DNA of 64,000 nt. Origin: Sphingobium sp. SCG-1 (GTDB taxonomy: Bacteria; Pseudomonadota; Alphaproteobacteria; Sphingomonadales; Sphingomonadaceae). The notes beneath the pieces are model-generated. The model had not been told where the DNA came from and did no database searches. It worked only from the letters and a program-made list of their open reading frames with translations. The translations under genes and the position numbers were made by a program. Of the stretch, positions 36,023-44,631 are shown piece after piece. The DNA is taken from positions 2,839,501 to 2,903,500 of the forward strand of contig NZ_CP026372.1 of the NCBI RefSeq assembly GCF_002953135.1, written 5' to 3'. The first letter of the stretch is position 1. Each line of letters starts with the position of its first letter.

Positions 36023-37576
36023 ATGGCGCTCCGCTGGTCGGGGCGACTGTCGCTTACCCGCCGGATTCTGGCGGTCAATATTTTTGCGCTCGCGCTGCTG
36101 GCGGGCGGGTTCTTCTATCTCGACAGCTACCGCGCGCGGGTGGTGGATGCGCGGCTGGAACGGTCGCTGCGCGAACTTCAGTTGCTGGGGATCGCGCTGG
36201 AAAGCACGCCGGACGCTCAGCATAATGCGCTGATCGCCGCTTTTGCGCGCAAGAGCAATGCGCGCATCCGGCAATATCGGCCTGATGGACGGCTGCTGAC
36301 GGACAGCTTCACGCTTGGGCCACCTACCTATGAATTGCGCGATCCGGCCAGCGAGGAATGGCAGCGGCATGTCGCGCGCTTCATGGACCGGGTGGTGGAT
36401 CGCATCGTGTCGGCCGACCCGACGCCCGCCTTTGCCGAACCGCGCGTGGATCGCGCACAGGCGTGGCCCGAAATCGTGTCGGCGAAACGGACGGGCCAAG
36501 GCCAGGTCATGAACCGCTATGCACCGGACCGAACGCCGGTCGTGTCTTCGGCGATCGCGATGCGCAATGGCGAGACGATGCTGGCGACGGAGAATGCGCG
36601 CGATATCACGCGCACCGTTCGGGCGGAGCGGCTGCGGCTGGGTTTCGTGCTGGCGGCCGCGTTGATTGGATCGACGCTGCTCTCGCTGTTCCTTGCGCGC
36701 ACCATCGTGTTGCCGCTGCGGCGGCTTGCAGGTGCGGCTGTGCGGGTGCGCTTGGGGCGGGCACGCGAAGTGATCGTGCCGCGCCTGCCCGACCGCCGCG
36801 ATGAGATCGGGATGCTGGCGCGCGCTGTGTCGGACATGAGCCAGGCGCTTCGGCAGCGGATCGACGCGACCGATGCATTCGCGGCGGATGTCAGCCATGA
36901 ATTGAAGAACCCGATCGCGTCGCTGCGTTCCGCCCTCGACGGCTTGGGAACGGTCGATAAGCCGGAGTTTCGCGAACAATTGCTGGCCATCGCCAAGGAC
37001 GATGTGCGGCGGCTGGACCGGCTCGTGACCGATATTGCCGAAGCGTCCCGTGTGGATGCGCAATTGTCTCGCACGCGGTTCGAGCCGATCGACTTGGGCA
37101 AGCTGATCGAAGATCTGGTCGTGGCGCGGGAGACGCGCGGGATCGAGCGGGATGTGCACATCGCCTTTGCCCGCCCGCGCAAGGATGTGGCGGTGGTGCT
37201 GGGCGAAAAGCAGCGGCTGGCGCTGGTGCTGGAAAACCTGCTCGACAATGCGATCTCCTTCTCGCCCAATGGCGGGCTGGTGCAGATCGTCGCGACCGTG
37301 GCGGACAGCGAAGTCCTTGTCGCCGTCGAGGATGAAGGCCCCGGCGTGCCGCTGGCCGAGCGCGAGACCGTGTTCCGCCGCTTCCACAGCGTCCGTCCCG
37401 AAGGCGAACAGTTCGGCAAGCATAGCGGCCTGGGCCTCGCCATCGCCCGCAGCATATTGGAAGGCCATCAGGGCCGCATCAGCATCGGCGATCGCGATGA
37501 TGCGCAGCAAGGGGCAAGCTTCATCGTGCGACTGCCGATGGCGCAGTCCGCCGATCCGGGCATGACATCGGAGTGA
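36023..37576 (+). CDS. chvG: sensor histidine kinase ChvG
   Basis: A 517-residue membrane kinase. TM1 is at about 15-33 and TM2 at about 206-226, with a periplasmic sensor domain between. A HAMP linker follows, then the dimerisation domain with His292 in DVSHELKNPIASLRSALD, and the HATPase domain with N-box ENLLDNAISF and G-boxes DEGPGVP and GLGLAIARSI. The ATG at 36023 has GGAAGG five bases upstream. ChvG is normally inhibited by periplasmic ExoR; no ExoR is in this window. The stop overlaps the hprK GTG. Confidence 0.92.
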   Translation: MALRWSGRLSLTRRILAVNIFALALLAGGFFYLDSYRARVVDARLERSLRELQLLGIALESTPDAQHNALIAAFARKSNARIRQYRPDGRLLTDSFTLGPPTYELRDPASEEWQRHVARFMDRVVDRIVSADPTPAFAEPRVDRAQAWPEIVSAKRTGQGQVMNRYAPDRTPVVSSAIAMRNGETMLATENARDITRTVRAERLRLGFVLAAALIGSTLLSLFLARTIVLPLRRLAGAAVRVRLGRAREVIVPRLPDRRDEIGMLARAVSDMSQALRQRIDATDAFAADVSHELKNPIASLRSALDGLGTVDKPEFREQLLAIAKDDVRRLDRLVTDIAEASRVDAQLSRTRFEPIDLGKLIEDLVVARETRGIERDVHIAFARPRKDVAVVLGEKQRLALVLENLLDNAISFSPNGGLVQIVATVADSEVLVAVEDEGPGVPLAERETVFRRFHSVRPEGEQFGKHSGLGLAIARSILEGHQGRISIGDRDDAQQGASFIVRLPMAQSADPGMTSE

Positions 37577-38031
37577 CCGGCGAGAGCCAAACTCTTCATG
37601 CTACGTCCGTGGCGATCGAAGGGCGCGCAGTGTTGCTGATGGGGCTCAGCGGGAGCGGCAAGTCCGATTTGGCATTGCGGCTGATCGATCGGGGCGGCAA
37701 GTTGGTCAGCGATGACTATACGGTGCTGACGCGCCTTGGCGAGACGCTGATGGCGAGTGCGCCGGATCGGATCGCGGGCAAGATCGAAGTGCGCGGAGTC
37801 GGCATCGTCGAAATGGAGCTGGTTGCAGCGGCTCCGGTGGCGGTGATACTTAATTTAGGCGCGGAGGTGGAACGCTACCCCGGCGTCATGCAAGTGACTG
37901 AAATCGCAGGCATTGCCATCCCCACCCTGCCCCTCTCGCCATGGGAAGCAAGTGCGCCGATCAAAGTCGCGCTTGCCTTGAGGGCGTTCGGACTGGCAAC
38001 AGACGGGGATGGCGTCGCCGCAGCATCCTAA
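37573..38031 (+). CDS. hprK: short HPr kinase/phosphorylase
   Basis: Phosphorylates a serine of HPr. The 152 residues contain only the C-terminal kinase domain, as in other alphaproteobacteria; the Firmicute enzyme has about 310. Seen: the Walker A loop GLSGSGKSDLA (24-34), acidic residues SDDYT, and the HprK signature EVRGVGIVEM near 72-81. The GTG start overlaps the chvG stop, and the 3' end overlaps rapZ by 23 bases. Partner HPr is four genes downstream, with a serine in GTSIMG. Confidence 0.92.
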   Translation: MTGESQTLHATSVAIEGRAVLLMGLSGSGKSDLALRLIDRGGKLVSDDYTVLTRLGETLMASAPDRIAGKIEVRGVGIVEMELVAAAPVAVILNLGAEVERYPGVMQVTEIAGIAIPTLPLSPWEASAPIKVALALRAFGLATDGDGVAAAS

Positions 38032-38965
38032 ACATATTCTGCTCGTGTCCGGTCTTTCGGGCGCGGGGAAGACGACAGCGCTCAAGACGCTGGAGGACAT
38101 GGGCTGGGAGGTGGTGGACAACCTGCCGCTGCTGCTTCTCGATCGCCTGCTTCAGACGCCCCTCCCCGCGGGCCATGCGGAAGAAGATCGCCCGCTTGCC
38201 ATCGGCATCGATGCGCGCACGCGCGGGTTCGACGCCAACGGCATCGTCCAGCGGATCAAGGCGCTGCGCGAGAAATACAACCACGATATCGAGACGCTGT
38301 TTCTCGATTGTAGCGGCGCGGAGCTGGAGCGGCGTTTTTCCGAAACGCGGCGGCGGCATCCGCTGGCGCAGGACCGGGTGGCGGCGGACGGCATCGCGCG
38401 CGAGCGGGAACTGCTGGAGCCGTTGCGACGCTGGTCGACCAATGTGCTCGACACGACGAGCTTCAACAGCAACAGCCTGCAACAGGAAATCCGCAACCGC
38501 TATAGCCGAGAAAAGCTGTCCGATCCGGTCCTGACGATCCTGTCCTTCGGGTTTTCGCGTGGATTGCCGCGCAATGCCGACCTGGTGTTCGACATGCGCT
38601 TCCTGCGCAACCCGCATTGGGATGAGAAGTTGCGCCCGCGCACTGGGCAAGACCCGGAAGTCGCGGCCTATATCGCCGAAGATTGCACCTATGAGACGGC
38701 GGTGTCGCAGATCGAGACGCTGTTGATAACGCTGCTCCCTCGTTACGCGGAGGAGGGAAAAGCTTATGTTACAGTGGCTTTTGGATGTACCGGAGGGAGA
38801 CACCGCTCGGTTCATGTCGCCGAACGTGTCGCCACAGCCTTGCGTCAGGCAGGATTTTCGCCCACGGTCTCGCACCGCAACATGGAATCGGCACCCCAGG
38901 ACGCTCTGGAGAAGCGCCGGGCCGGAGGGCCGGACCCAAGCAATGACGCAAATAGGCTGCATTAA
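38009..38965 (+). CDS. rapZ: RNase adapter protein RapZ
   Basis: A 318-residue nucleotide-binding protein with the Walker A motif SGLSGAGKTTALK at about 15-25, the middle acidic segment LFLDCSGAELERRFSETRRRHPL, and the conserved C-terminal domain VTVAFGCTGGRHRSVHVAERV. In E. coli it controls glucosamine synthesis through a small RNA; in alphaproteobacteria the role is unclear. The place between hprK and the PTS genes is widely conserved. Confidence 0.93.
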   Translation: MASPQHPKHILLVSGLSGAGKTTALKTLEDMGWEVVDNLPLLLLDRLLQTPLPAGHAEEDRPLAIGIDARTRGFDANGIVQRIKALREKYNHDIETLFLDCSGAELERRFSETRRRHPLAQDRVAADGIARERELLEPLRRWSTNVLDTTSFNSNSLQQEIRNRYSREKLSDPVLTILSFGFSRGLPRNADLVFDMRFLRNPHWDEKLRPRTGQDPEVAAYIAEDCTYETAVSQIETLLITLLPRYAEEGKAYVTVAFGCTGGRHRSVHVAERVATALRQAGFSPTVSHRNMESAPQDALEKRRAGGPDPSNDANRLH

Positions 38966-38968
38966 CTT

Positions 38969-39373
38969 ATGATCGGACTGGTTCTGGTAACGCATGGTCG
39001 GCTGGCGGCGGAATTCGTCGTGGCCATGGAGCATGTGGTGGGTCCACAGCAGGCGATCGAGACGATCTGCATCGGCCCTGAAGACGATATGGAGTTGCGC
39101 CGCGCGGATATCTCTGCGGCGGTGGAGCGCGTGAACGACGGCAGCGGCGTGATCCTGCTGACTGATCTGTTCGGCGGTACACCATCGAACCTTGCGATCT
39201 CGCTGCTGAAGGCGGGGGAGATCGAAGTGATTGCGGGCATCAACCTGCCGATGCTTATTCGCCTCGAAAGCGCACGCAAGGCGATGGACGTGCGCAAGGC
39301 CGTCGCGGCGGCGCGCGAGGCCGGACAGAAATATATCAGCGTCGCCTCCGAATTGCTGGGCAGCGCCTCATGA
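38969..39373 (+). CDS. PTS EIIA, mannose family
   Basis: A 134-residue soluble phosphotransfer domain of the EIIA-Man type. The phosphorylated histidine is His9 (LVLVTHGRLAAEF), and the LTDLFGGTPSNLA segment is typical. There are no EIIB, EIIC or EIID transporter genes here, so it is regulatory rather than for sugar uptake. It receives phosphate from HPr, whose gene overlaps it by four bases. Confidence 0.93.
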   Translation: MIGLVLVTHGRLAAEFVVAMEHVVGPQQAIETICIGPEDDMELRRADISAAVERVNDGSGVILLTDLFGGTPSNLAISLLKAGEIEVIAGINLPMLIRLESARKAMDVRKAVAAAREAGQKYISVASELLGSAS

Positions 39374-39642
39374 GCGACATTCGGCAGGAAGTGAAGATCA
39401 CCAACCGGCGCGGGCTTCACGCGCGGGCGAGCGCCAAGTTCGTCACCGTCGCCAGCGGACTGCCTGCGCAGATCACCGTCGCGAAGGACGGCTCCGAAGT
39501 CACCGGAACGTCGATCATGGGCCTGATGATGCTCGGCGCGGCGATGGGCGACAGCATCGTCATCAGCGCAGCGGGCGACGATGCCGAAGCATCGCTGGAC
39601 AAGCTCGTCAGCCTCGTCGAGGACAAGTTCGGCGAAGAGTGA
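39370..39642 (+). CDS. ptsH: phosphocarrier HPr
   Basis: A 90-residue phosphocarrier. His17 in NRRGLHARASAKFV is the enzyme I site, and Ser48 in GTSIMGLMML is the site for HprK. It accepts phosphate from PEP through an EI (PtsP) not in this window and passes it to the EIIA. Its ATG overlaps the EIIA stop. Confidence 0.95.
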   Translation: MSDIRQEVKITNRRGLHARASAKFVTVASGLPAQITVAKDGSEVTGTSIMGLMMLGAAMGDSIVISAAGDDAEASLDKLVSLVEDKFGEE

Positions 39643-39648
39643 CCTTGC

Positions 39649-40449
39649 GTGGCGCGTGAAATCACAGGATTTTCCAATCCGCTGGTGAAGCGGGTGCGGT
39701 CGCTGCGGGAGAAGAAGTTCCGCAAGGCCGAGGGGCTGTTTCTGGCCGAAGGCTTGCGCATACTGACCGAGGCGCGGGAGGCGGGGGTTTTGCCCGAGAT
39801 GCTGTTCCATGCCGGGTCCGAGCATCCGCTCGCGCGGGACTTGATCGCGGCGATGGAAGATGCCGGCAGTGACGTGATTGAGACTTCGCCCGATATTCTT
39901 TCGAAGATCAGCGGGAAGGACAATCCGCAGGCCGTCGTCGGCGTATATCAGGATCGACTGACCCCGCTTGCGCAGATCGACCGGCGCAGCGCGGACATAT
40001 GGATCGTGGCGCAATCGCTGCGCGATCCGGGCAATCTGGGTACGATTTTGCGGACGGGGGATGCCGTGGGCGCGGGCGGGCTGATCCTTGTCGATGATTG
40101 CGTCGATCCCTTTTCCGTAGAGGCCGTGCGCGCGAGCATGGGCGCGCTGTTCACGCAGAAGATCGCGACCGCGCGGTGGGACGAGTTTCTCGACTGGCTG
40201 CGGCAGGGCGATGGTCAGTTGGTGGGCACCAGCCTCAATACGGCCAACGATTATCAGGACGTTGCCTATGACGCGCCGGTGTTCCTGCTGGTGGGAAACG
40301 AGGCGCAGGGCTTGCCGGATACCTATGAGGCGGCGTGCGACCTGCTGGTAAAAATCCCGATGCTGGGGAAGGCGGACAGTTTGAACGTGGCCGTGGCGAC
40401 GGCGGTGATGGCGTATGAAGTGCTGAACCAGAAGCGGGCGCGCGCGTGA
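39649..40449 (+). CDS. TrmH/SpoU-family RNA 2'-O-methyltransferase
   Basis: A SPOUT-fold methyltransferase of 266 residues. The N-terminal substrate-binding domain has NPLVKRVRSLREKKFRKAEGLFLAEG. SPOUT motifs are SLRDPGNLGTILRTGDAVGAGGLILVDD (motif 1), VFLLVGNEAQGLPD (motif 2) and PMLGKADSLNVAVATAVM (motif 3). It should methylate ribose in rRNA or tRNA; the target base is unknown. The GTG start is six bases after ptsH and the stop overlaps the transporter gene, so it belongs to the same run. Confidence 0.9.
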   Translation: MAREITGFSNPLVKRVRSLREKKFRKAEGLFLAEGLRILTEAREAGVLPEMLFHAGSEHPLARDLIAAMEDAGSDVIETSPDILSKISGKDNPQAVVGVYQDRLTPLAQIDRRSADIWIVAQSLRDPGNLGTILRTGDAVGAGGLILVDDCVDPFSVEAVRASMGALFTQKIATARWDEFLDWLRQGDGQLVGTSLNTANDYQDVAYDAPVFLLVGNEAQGLPDTYEAACDLLVKIPMLGKADSLNVAVATAVMAYEVLNQKRARA

Positions 40450-41723
40450 GCGGCGGTGGGTCAGACGGCATTGGCGCGATGCTGCGCCATAAGCGAGTGC
40501 TCGGCGCGAGCCTGATCGGCACGGCGGTCGAGTTCTACGACTTCTATATCTACGCGACGGCGGCGAGCCTGGTGTTCGGGCCGCTCTTCTTTCCGGCGAC
40601 GTCGCCGTCCGCGCAGTTGCTGGCGGCGTACGCAAGCTTCGCCCTGGCGTTCATCGCGCGGCCGATGGGCGCGGCGGTGTTCGGCCATTATGGCGACCGC
40701 ATCGGGCGCAAGTCGACGCTGGTCTATTCGCTGATGTTGATGGGCGGATCGACGCTGCTGATCGCGTTCCTGCCGACCTACCAGTCGATTGGCTGGGTCG
40801 CGCCGTTGCTGCTGTGCATCCTGCGTTTCGGGCAGGGCTTCGGCCTTGGCGGGGAATGGGGCGGGGCGGCGTTGCTGGCGGTGGAGAATGCGCCGCCGGG
40901 ATGGCGCGCTCGCTTCGGCATGTTCCCGCAACTGGGCGCGCCGGTCGGCTTCATCGCGGCGAACGGGCTGTTCCTGTTGCTCGGCGCGTTCTTGAGCGAT
41001 GCGCAGTTCCTGGCGTGGGGATGGCGATTGCCGTTTCTTGCGAGTTCGATCCTCGTGATCCTGGGCCTTTGGGTAAGGCTGAAGTTGACGGAGACGCCGG
41101 AGTTTTCCGCCGCGATGGAGGAAGCGCCGCCCCCTGCCCTGCCGCTTGCCGACTTGCTGCGCGGGCATTTGCGCGCCGCGCTGGCGGGGACGTTCGCGGT
41201 GGTGGCGTGCTTCGCGATCTTCTACATCGCGACGGCCTTTGCTCTGGGATACGGCACCGCAACGCTGAAGATCGGGCGCGAGACGTTCCTCGGGCTGCAA
41301 CTCGGCGCGATCCTGTTCATGGCAGTCGGTATCATCCTTGCCGGATGGTGGGCGGACAAGAGCAGCCCGCGCCGCGTGCTGGTGATCGGATGCCTTGGCA
41401 CCATCCCGATGGGCCTGATCTTCGGCACGGCGATGGGCAGCGGATCGTTGCTTGCGATCTTCCTGATCCTGGCGCTGGCTCTGTTCCTTATGGGGTTCGT
41501 CTATGGGCCGCTGGGCGCGTTTCTTCCCGCGCTGTTCCCGACGCAGTTACGCTACACCGGCGCGTCGTTCGGCTTCAATCTGGGCGGGATCATCGGGGGA
41601 GCGTTGGCTCCGATCGTCGCGCAATATCTGGTGGCGGCGCGCGGGATCGAGCTAGTCGGACTGTATATGTCGGCGGCGGCGGCGCTTAGCCTGATCGGAC
41701 TGTGGCGGCCGCGTTCGGCCTAG
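40446..41723 (+). CDS. MFS transporter, metabolite:H+ symporter type
   Basis: A 425-residue inner-membrane protein with 12 predicted helices. The MHS family marks are seen: AVEFYDFYIYATAA at the start, GHYGDRIGRKSTLVYSLMLMG after TM2-3, RFGQGFGLGGEWGGAALLAVEN and PTQLRYTGASFGFNLGGIIGG. MHS members carry small organic acids, betaines or osmolytes with protons; the substrate is unknown. It overlaps the upstream methyltransferase gene by four bases, and its stop (TAG) shares CTAG with the convergent transpeptidase stop. Confidence 0.88.
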   Translation: MSGGGSDGIGAMLRHKRVLGASLIGTAVEFYDFYIYATAASLVFGPLFFPATSPSAQLLAAYASFALAFIARPMGAAVFGHYGDRIGRKSTLVYSLMLMGGSTLLIAFLPTYQSIGWVAPLLLCILRFGQGFGLGGEWGGAALLAVENAPPGWRARFGMFPQLGAPVGFIAANGLFLLLGAFLSDAQFLAWGWRLPFLASSILVILGLWVRLKLTETPEFSAAMEEAPPPALPLADLLRGHLRAALAGTFAVVACFAIFYIATAFALGYGTATLKIGRETFLGLQLGAILFMAVGIILAGWWADKSSPRRVLVIGCLGTIPMGLIFGTAMGSGSLLAIFLILALALFLMGFVYGPLGAFLPALFPTQLRYTGASFGFNLGGIIGGALAPIVAQYLVAARGIELVGLYMSAAAALSLIGLWRPRSA

Positions 41724-42382
41724 GCCTTCGATGCCGCGCCGCTTACGTCCATCATCTTGCCGTCGGTGATGATAACCTTGTCGCCCAGCTTCGCCTGTCC
41801 GAACAGCAGCTTGGCGAAGGCGGTCGGCACACCGATGCAACCATGCGTGGCATTGCCATATTGCACGTTGCTGCCGTGAATCGCGACGCCATCGGCGGTC
41901 AGGCGCAGCATGTAGGGCATCGGCGCGTCATAAGTGCTGGAATAGTGGTCGGCGTCCTTCTGCGTGATCGGGAAGGTGCCAAGGGGCGACTGCTTGTCGG
42001 TCGCGCCATAGATGATGACCGCCGCGCCGATCTCATAGCCGTCGCGAAAAACGGAGAGCGTCTGCGCCTTCAGGTCGACGGTGATGACGACGGGTCCGGC
42101 GGGAACGCCCGCGTCGTCCCACACATAGTCGCCATGGCGGAAGGGTCCGTCGATCTGAAGCACGCGCTTGACGGCGAAGGGACTGTCCACGGCTTTGGCA
42201 ACGGGCATGGTTTTGGGGGCCGTCGCGGGCGTCGCTGCTTTGCCGATTACAGGCTCCGGCTCACGGGCGAAGCGGCTCGGCATGCTGGTTACCTGAATGG
42301 CGGTCGCCACCAGGCCCATGCCGAGGCCAGCGCGGATGAGGTCGCGCGCCGTCAAAGCCTTGATCTTGTCGAATATTTTCAT
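41720..42382 (-). CDS. L,D-transpeptidase (YkuD)
   Basis: A murein-crosslinking enzyme of about 220 residues. One N-terminal membrane or signal segment (IRAGLGMGLVATAIQVTS) precedes a Pro/Ala linker. The YkuD domain has DLKAQTLSVFRDG, SPLGTFPITQKD, and the catalytic HGSN with HGCIGVP, where Cys is the nucleophile. The ATG at 42380-42382 is used; a TTG two codons earlier has a better-spaced GGAG. It is divergent from the TonB receptor at 42603. Confidence 0.9.
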   Translation of the reverse strand: MKIFDKIKALTARDLIRAGLGMGLVATAIQVTSMPSRFAREPEPVIGKAATPATAPKTMPVAKAVDSPFAVKRVLQIDGPFRHGDYVWDDAGVPAGPVVITVDLKAQTLSVFRDGYEIGAAVIIYGATDKQSPLGTFPITQKDADHYSSTYDAPMPYMLRLTADGVAIHGSNVQYGNATHGCIGVPTAFAKLLFGQAKLGDKVIITDGKMMDVSGAASKA

Positions 42383-42404
42383 GCGCAACCGTTCTCCAGA
42401 GCGT

Positions 42405-42600
42405 TTGCTTAGCCAATCCTGCCGGGAAGACCAGACGGCGATTCCGGCTGTACCGCAGCGGGACGGTGACCGGGGGGAGCATTAACGGGTGCACAAAAGC
42501 GATGCGTCACCGCGATGCCCCTTGACCCGAGCGGCGCAGTAACAAAAGGAGGCGGGGAGAAGGTCGGTGCCGGCCGACACAGCTTCGCCACAAGGACCAT
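42405..42600 (+). ncRNA. possible cobalamin riboswitch in the TonB receptor leader
   Basis: The untranslated leader of the receptor at 42603 contains GCCGGGAAGACC, then GCGATTCCGGCTGTACCGCA and GCGGGACGGTGACC. Their order and spacing resemble the GGGAA / TTCCGGCTG / CCGCAGCGGTGA core of alphaproteobacterial cobalamin riboswitches. A GTCACCG (for GCCACTG) and a final GCCACAAGGACC near the ribosome-binding site follow. About 195 bases is the right size. Several core positions deviate, and I could not run a covariance model. Confidence 0.4.
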
Positions 42601-42602
42601 CG

Positions 42603-44609
42603 ATGCGCCGCACTGCCCTGATTGCCATTGTCACTTTCCTGCCTGCGCCGGTCCTGGCCCAGGACGAAGCGCCGCCGCCTATCATCGTGACCGGTCGGGG
42701 ATTGCCATTGCCGCCAGGGACGCCCGCTTATGGTTCCGTCATCATTCCGCGGGAGCGGCTGACGTCCGTCGCTTCGGGGCGGCTGGAGAGCGTGCTTGCC
42801 GATGTGGCGGGGTTCCAGCAGTTCCGGCGGTCCGACAGTCGATCGGCCAACCCCTCGGCACAGGGTGCGACACTGCGCGCGCTCGGCGGCAATGCATCGA
42901 GCCGAACGCTGGTGCTGCTCGACGGGGTTCCGATGGCAGACCCGTTCTTCGGCTATATTCCTTTCAGCGCCATCGTACCCGAACGGCTGGCGGGCGTCCG
43001 AGTGACGCGCGGCGGCGGCCTGGGCGCGTTCGGCGCTGGTGCCGTGGCGGGCACGATCGAGCTGGAAAGCGCGCTGCGGGCCGACCTGCCTACAGTGAGC
43101 GCCAATGCCGCCTATGGCAGTCGCGATTCGACCGAGCTATCGGGGACGGTGACGCCGGATCTGGGGCAAGGTTATGTGTCGATTTCGGGGCGTTGGGACC
43201 GCGGCGACGGCTTCTACACCAGCCCCAAAAGCCAGCGCACGATCGCCGATGTTCCGGCGCGCTATGATGGCTGGTCCACCAACATCCGCGCTGTTGCGCC
43301 GGTTAGTGATACCGTCGAGATTCAAGCGCGGGCGTTGATCTTCAATGACGATCGCACGCTGCGCTTCCGGGGTGCCGACAGCCATAGCGAAGGGCAGGAT
43401 GCGAGCATCCGCCTGATCGCGCGCGGCGAATGGCAAGTCGATGCACTGGCCTATGTGCAGGCCCGCAATTTCAGCAATATCGTGATCAGCTCGACAAGTT
43501 TCAAAAAGACGCTCGACCAACGCAACACGCCCTCGACCGGGATCGGCGGGAAGATCGAAGTGCGGCCGCCGCTTGGCGCGGATCATGTCATGCGGCTCGG
43601 CGTCGACACCCGGATTGCGAGCGGCGACATGTTCGAGGACGCGTATAATGCGACCAGCGGCGCGGTGACCGCGCGGCGGCACGCCTTCGGGCGGCAGAGC
43701 ACGACCGGGCTGTTCCTGGAGGATGACTGGACGCCCGCAGCGCTGGCGAGCAAGCTGGTGCTGACCGGCGGCGTGCGGGCGGACCGCTGGACGATCACGG
43801 ATGGGCAGTTCGAAATCCGCAATGCGGGTGGCGCACTGACATCGGATACGCTTTACCCTGATCGTGATGGGTGGAAGTTCAGCGGGCGCGCGGGTGCGCT
43901 GTTCCGGGCGAGCGATGCGATCGCTCTGCGTGCCGCGGGATATACCGGGTTTCGCCTGCCGACATTGAATGAACTTTACCGTCCGTTTGCAGTGTTCCCT
44001 GTGACGACACAGGCCAACGCGGCGCTCGGGCTGGAGAAGCTGAAGGGTGTCGAGATCGGCGCGGACCTGACGCCGCTCGCCGGTGTAACGCTGGGGGCGA
44101 CGGCCTTTTACAACCGGCTAGGCAACGCGGTCGCCAATGTCACCTTGGGAACCAACCTGCGTCAGCGGCAGAATGTCGATGCGATTGTAGCCAAGGGGAT
44201 CGAGCTAACTGCCAGCGTGCGGAGCGGCCGATGGTCTCTGCTCGGCTCCTATGCCTATAGCCATGCGACCGTGAAGGCGCCCGGCAAAGCCTTTGACGGC
44301 CTGGTGCCTGCGCAAAGTCCCCGTCATGCGGCGAGTGCGAAGGTGGCGTGGGAACCTGTCGAACGGGCTTCCCTTTCCACGACTGTCCGCTACGTGTCGC
44401 GCCAGTATGAGGACGATCTGCAGACAGATGTGCTGCCGGGCGCGATCACGGTGGACGCATTCGCGCAATTGCCTATCGGGGCGCATGCCGCCATCGTAGG
44501 CCGTGCGGAAAATATCTTCGACAAGGCGGTCGTCACGCGTAATGTGGGCGGATCGATCGACCTCGGCACACCCCGGACCCTCTGGATCGGCGTGCGCTTC
44601 GAAGGATAA
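42603..44609 (+). CDS. TonB-dependent receptor, BtuB-like size
   Basis: A receptor of 668 residues, shorter than the other receptors here. A signal peptide (MRRTALIAIVTFLPAPVLAQ) is followed by PPPIIVTGRGLPLPPG. The plug segment has RRSDSRSANPSAQGATLRALGG and SRTLVLLDGVPMADPF, and the barrel ends in a strand with LWIGVRFEG. The ATG at 42603 has AAGGA seven bases upstream. The possible cobalamin riboswitch in front and the small size would fit a vitamin B12 or related transporter, but the call rests on weak evidence. acs follows 22 bases later. Confidence 0.88.
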   Translation: MRRTALIAIVTFLPAPVLAQDEAPPPIIVTGRGLPLPPGTPAYGSVIIPRERLTSVASGRLESVLADVAGFQQFRRSDSRSANPSAQGATLRALGGNASSRTLVLLDGVPMADPFFGYIPFSAIVPERLAGVRVTRGGGLGAFGAGAVAGTIELESALRADLPTVSANAAYGSRDSTELSGTVTPDLGQGYVSISGRWDRGDGFYTSPKSQRTIADVPARYDGWSTNIRAVAPVSDTVEIQARALIFNDDRTLRFRGADSHSEGQDASIRLIARGEWQVDALAYVQARNFSNIVISSTSFKKTLDQRNTPSTGIGGKIEVRPPLGADHVMRLGVDTRIASGDMFEDAYNATSGAVTARRHAFGRQSTTGLFLEDDWTPAALASKLVLTGGVRADRWTITDGQFEIRNAGGALTSDTLYPDRDGWKFSGRAGALFRASDAIALRAAGYTGFRLPTLNELYRPFAVFPVTTQANAALGLEKLKGVEIGADLTPLAGVTLGATAFYNRLGNAVANVTLGTNLRQRQNVDAIVAKGIELTASVRSGRWSLLGSYAYSHATVKAPGKAFDGLVPAQSPRHAASAKVAWEPVERASLSTTVRYVSRQYEDDLQTDVLPGAITVDAFAQLPIGAHAAIVGRAENIFDKAVVTRNVGGSIDLGTPRTLWIGVRFEG

Positions 44610-44631
44610 ACTAAAAGAGGGATGAGCCTGA

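Noticed and set aside
35960..37510. 516-codon minus-strand frame
   Set aside because: Antisense to chvG and low in complexity (Arg, Gln and His rich).
38962..40635. 557-codon minus-strand frame
   Set aside because: Antisense to four well-supported genes (EIIA, HPr, TrmH and the MHS transporter).
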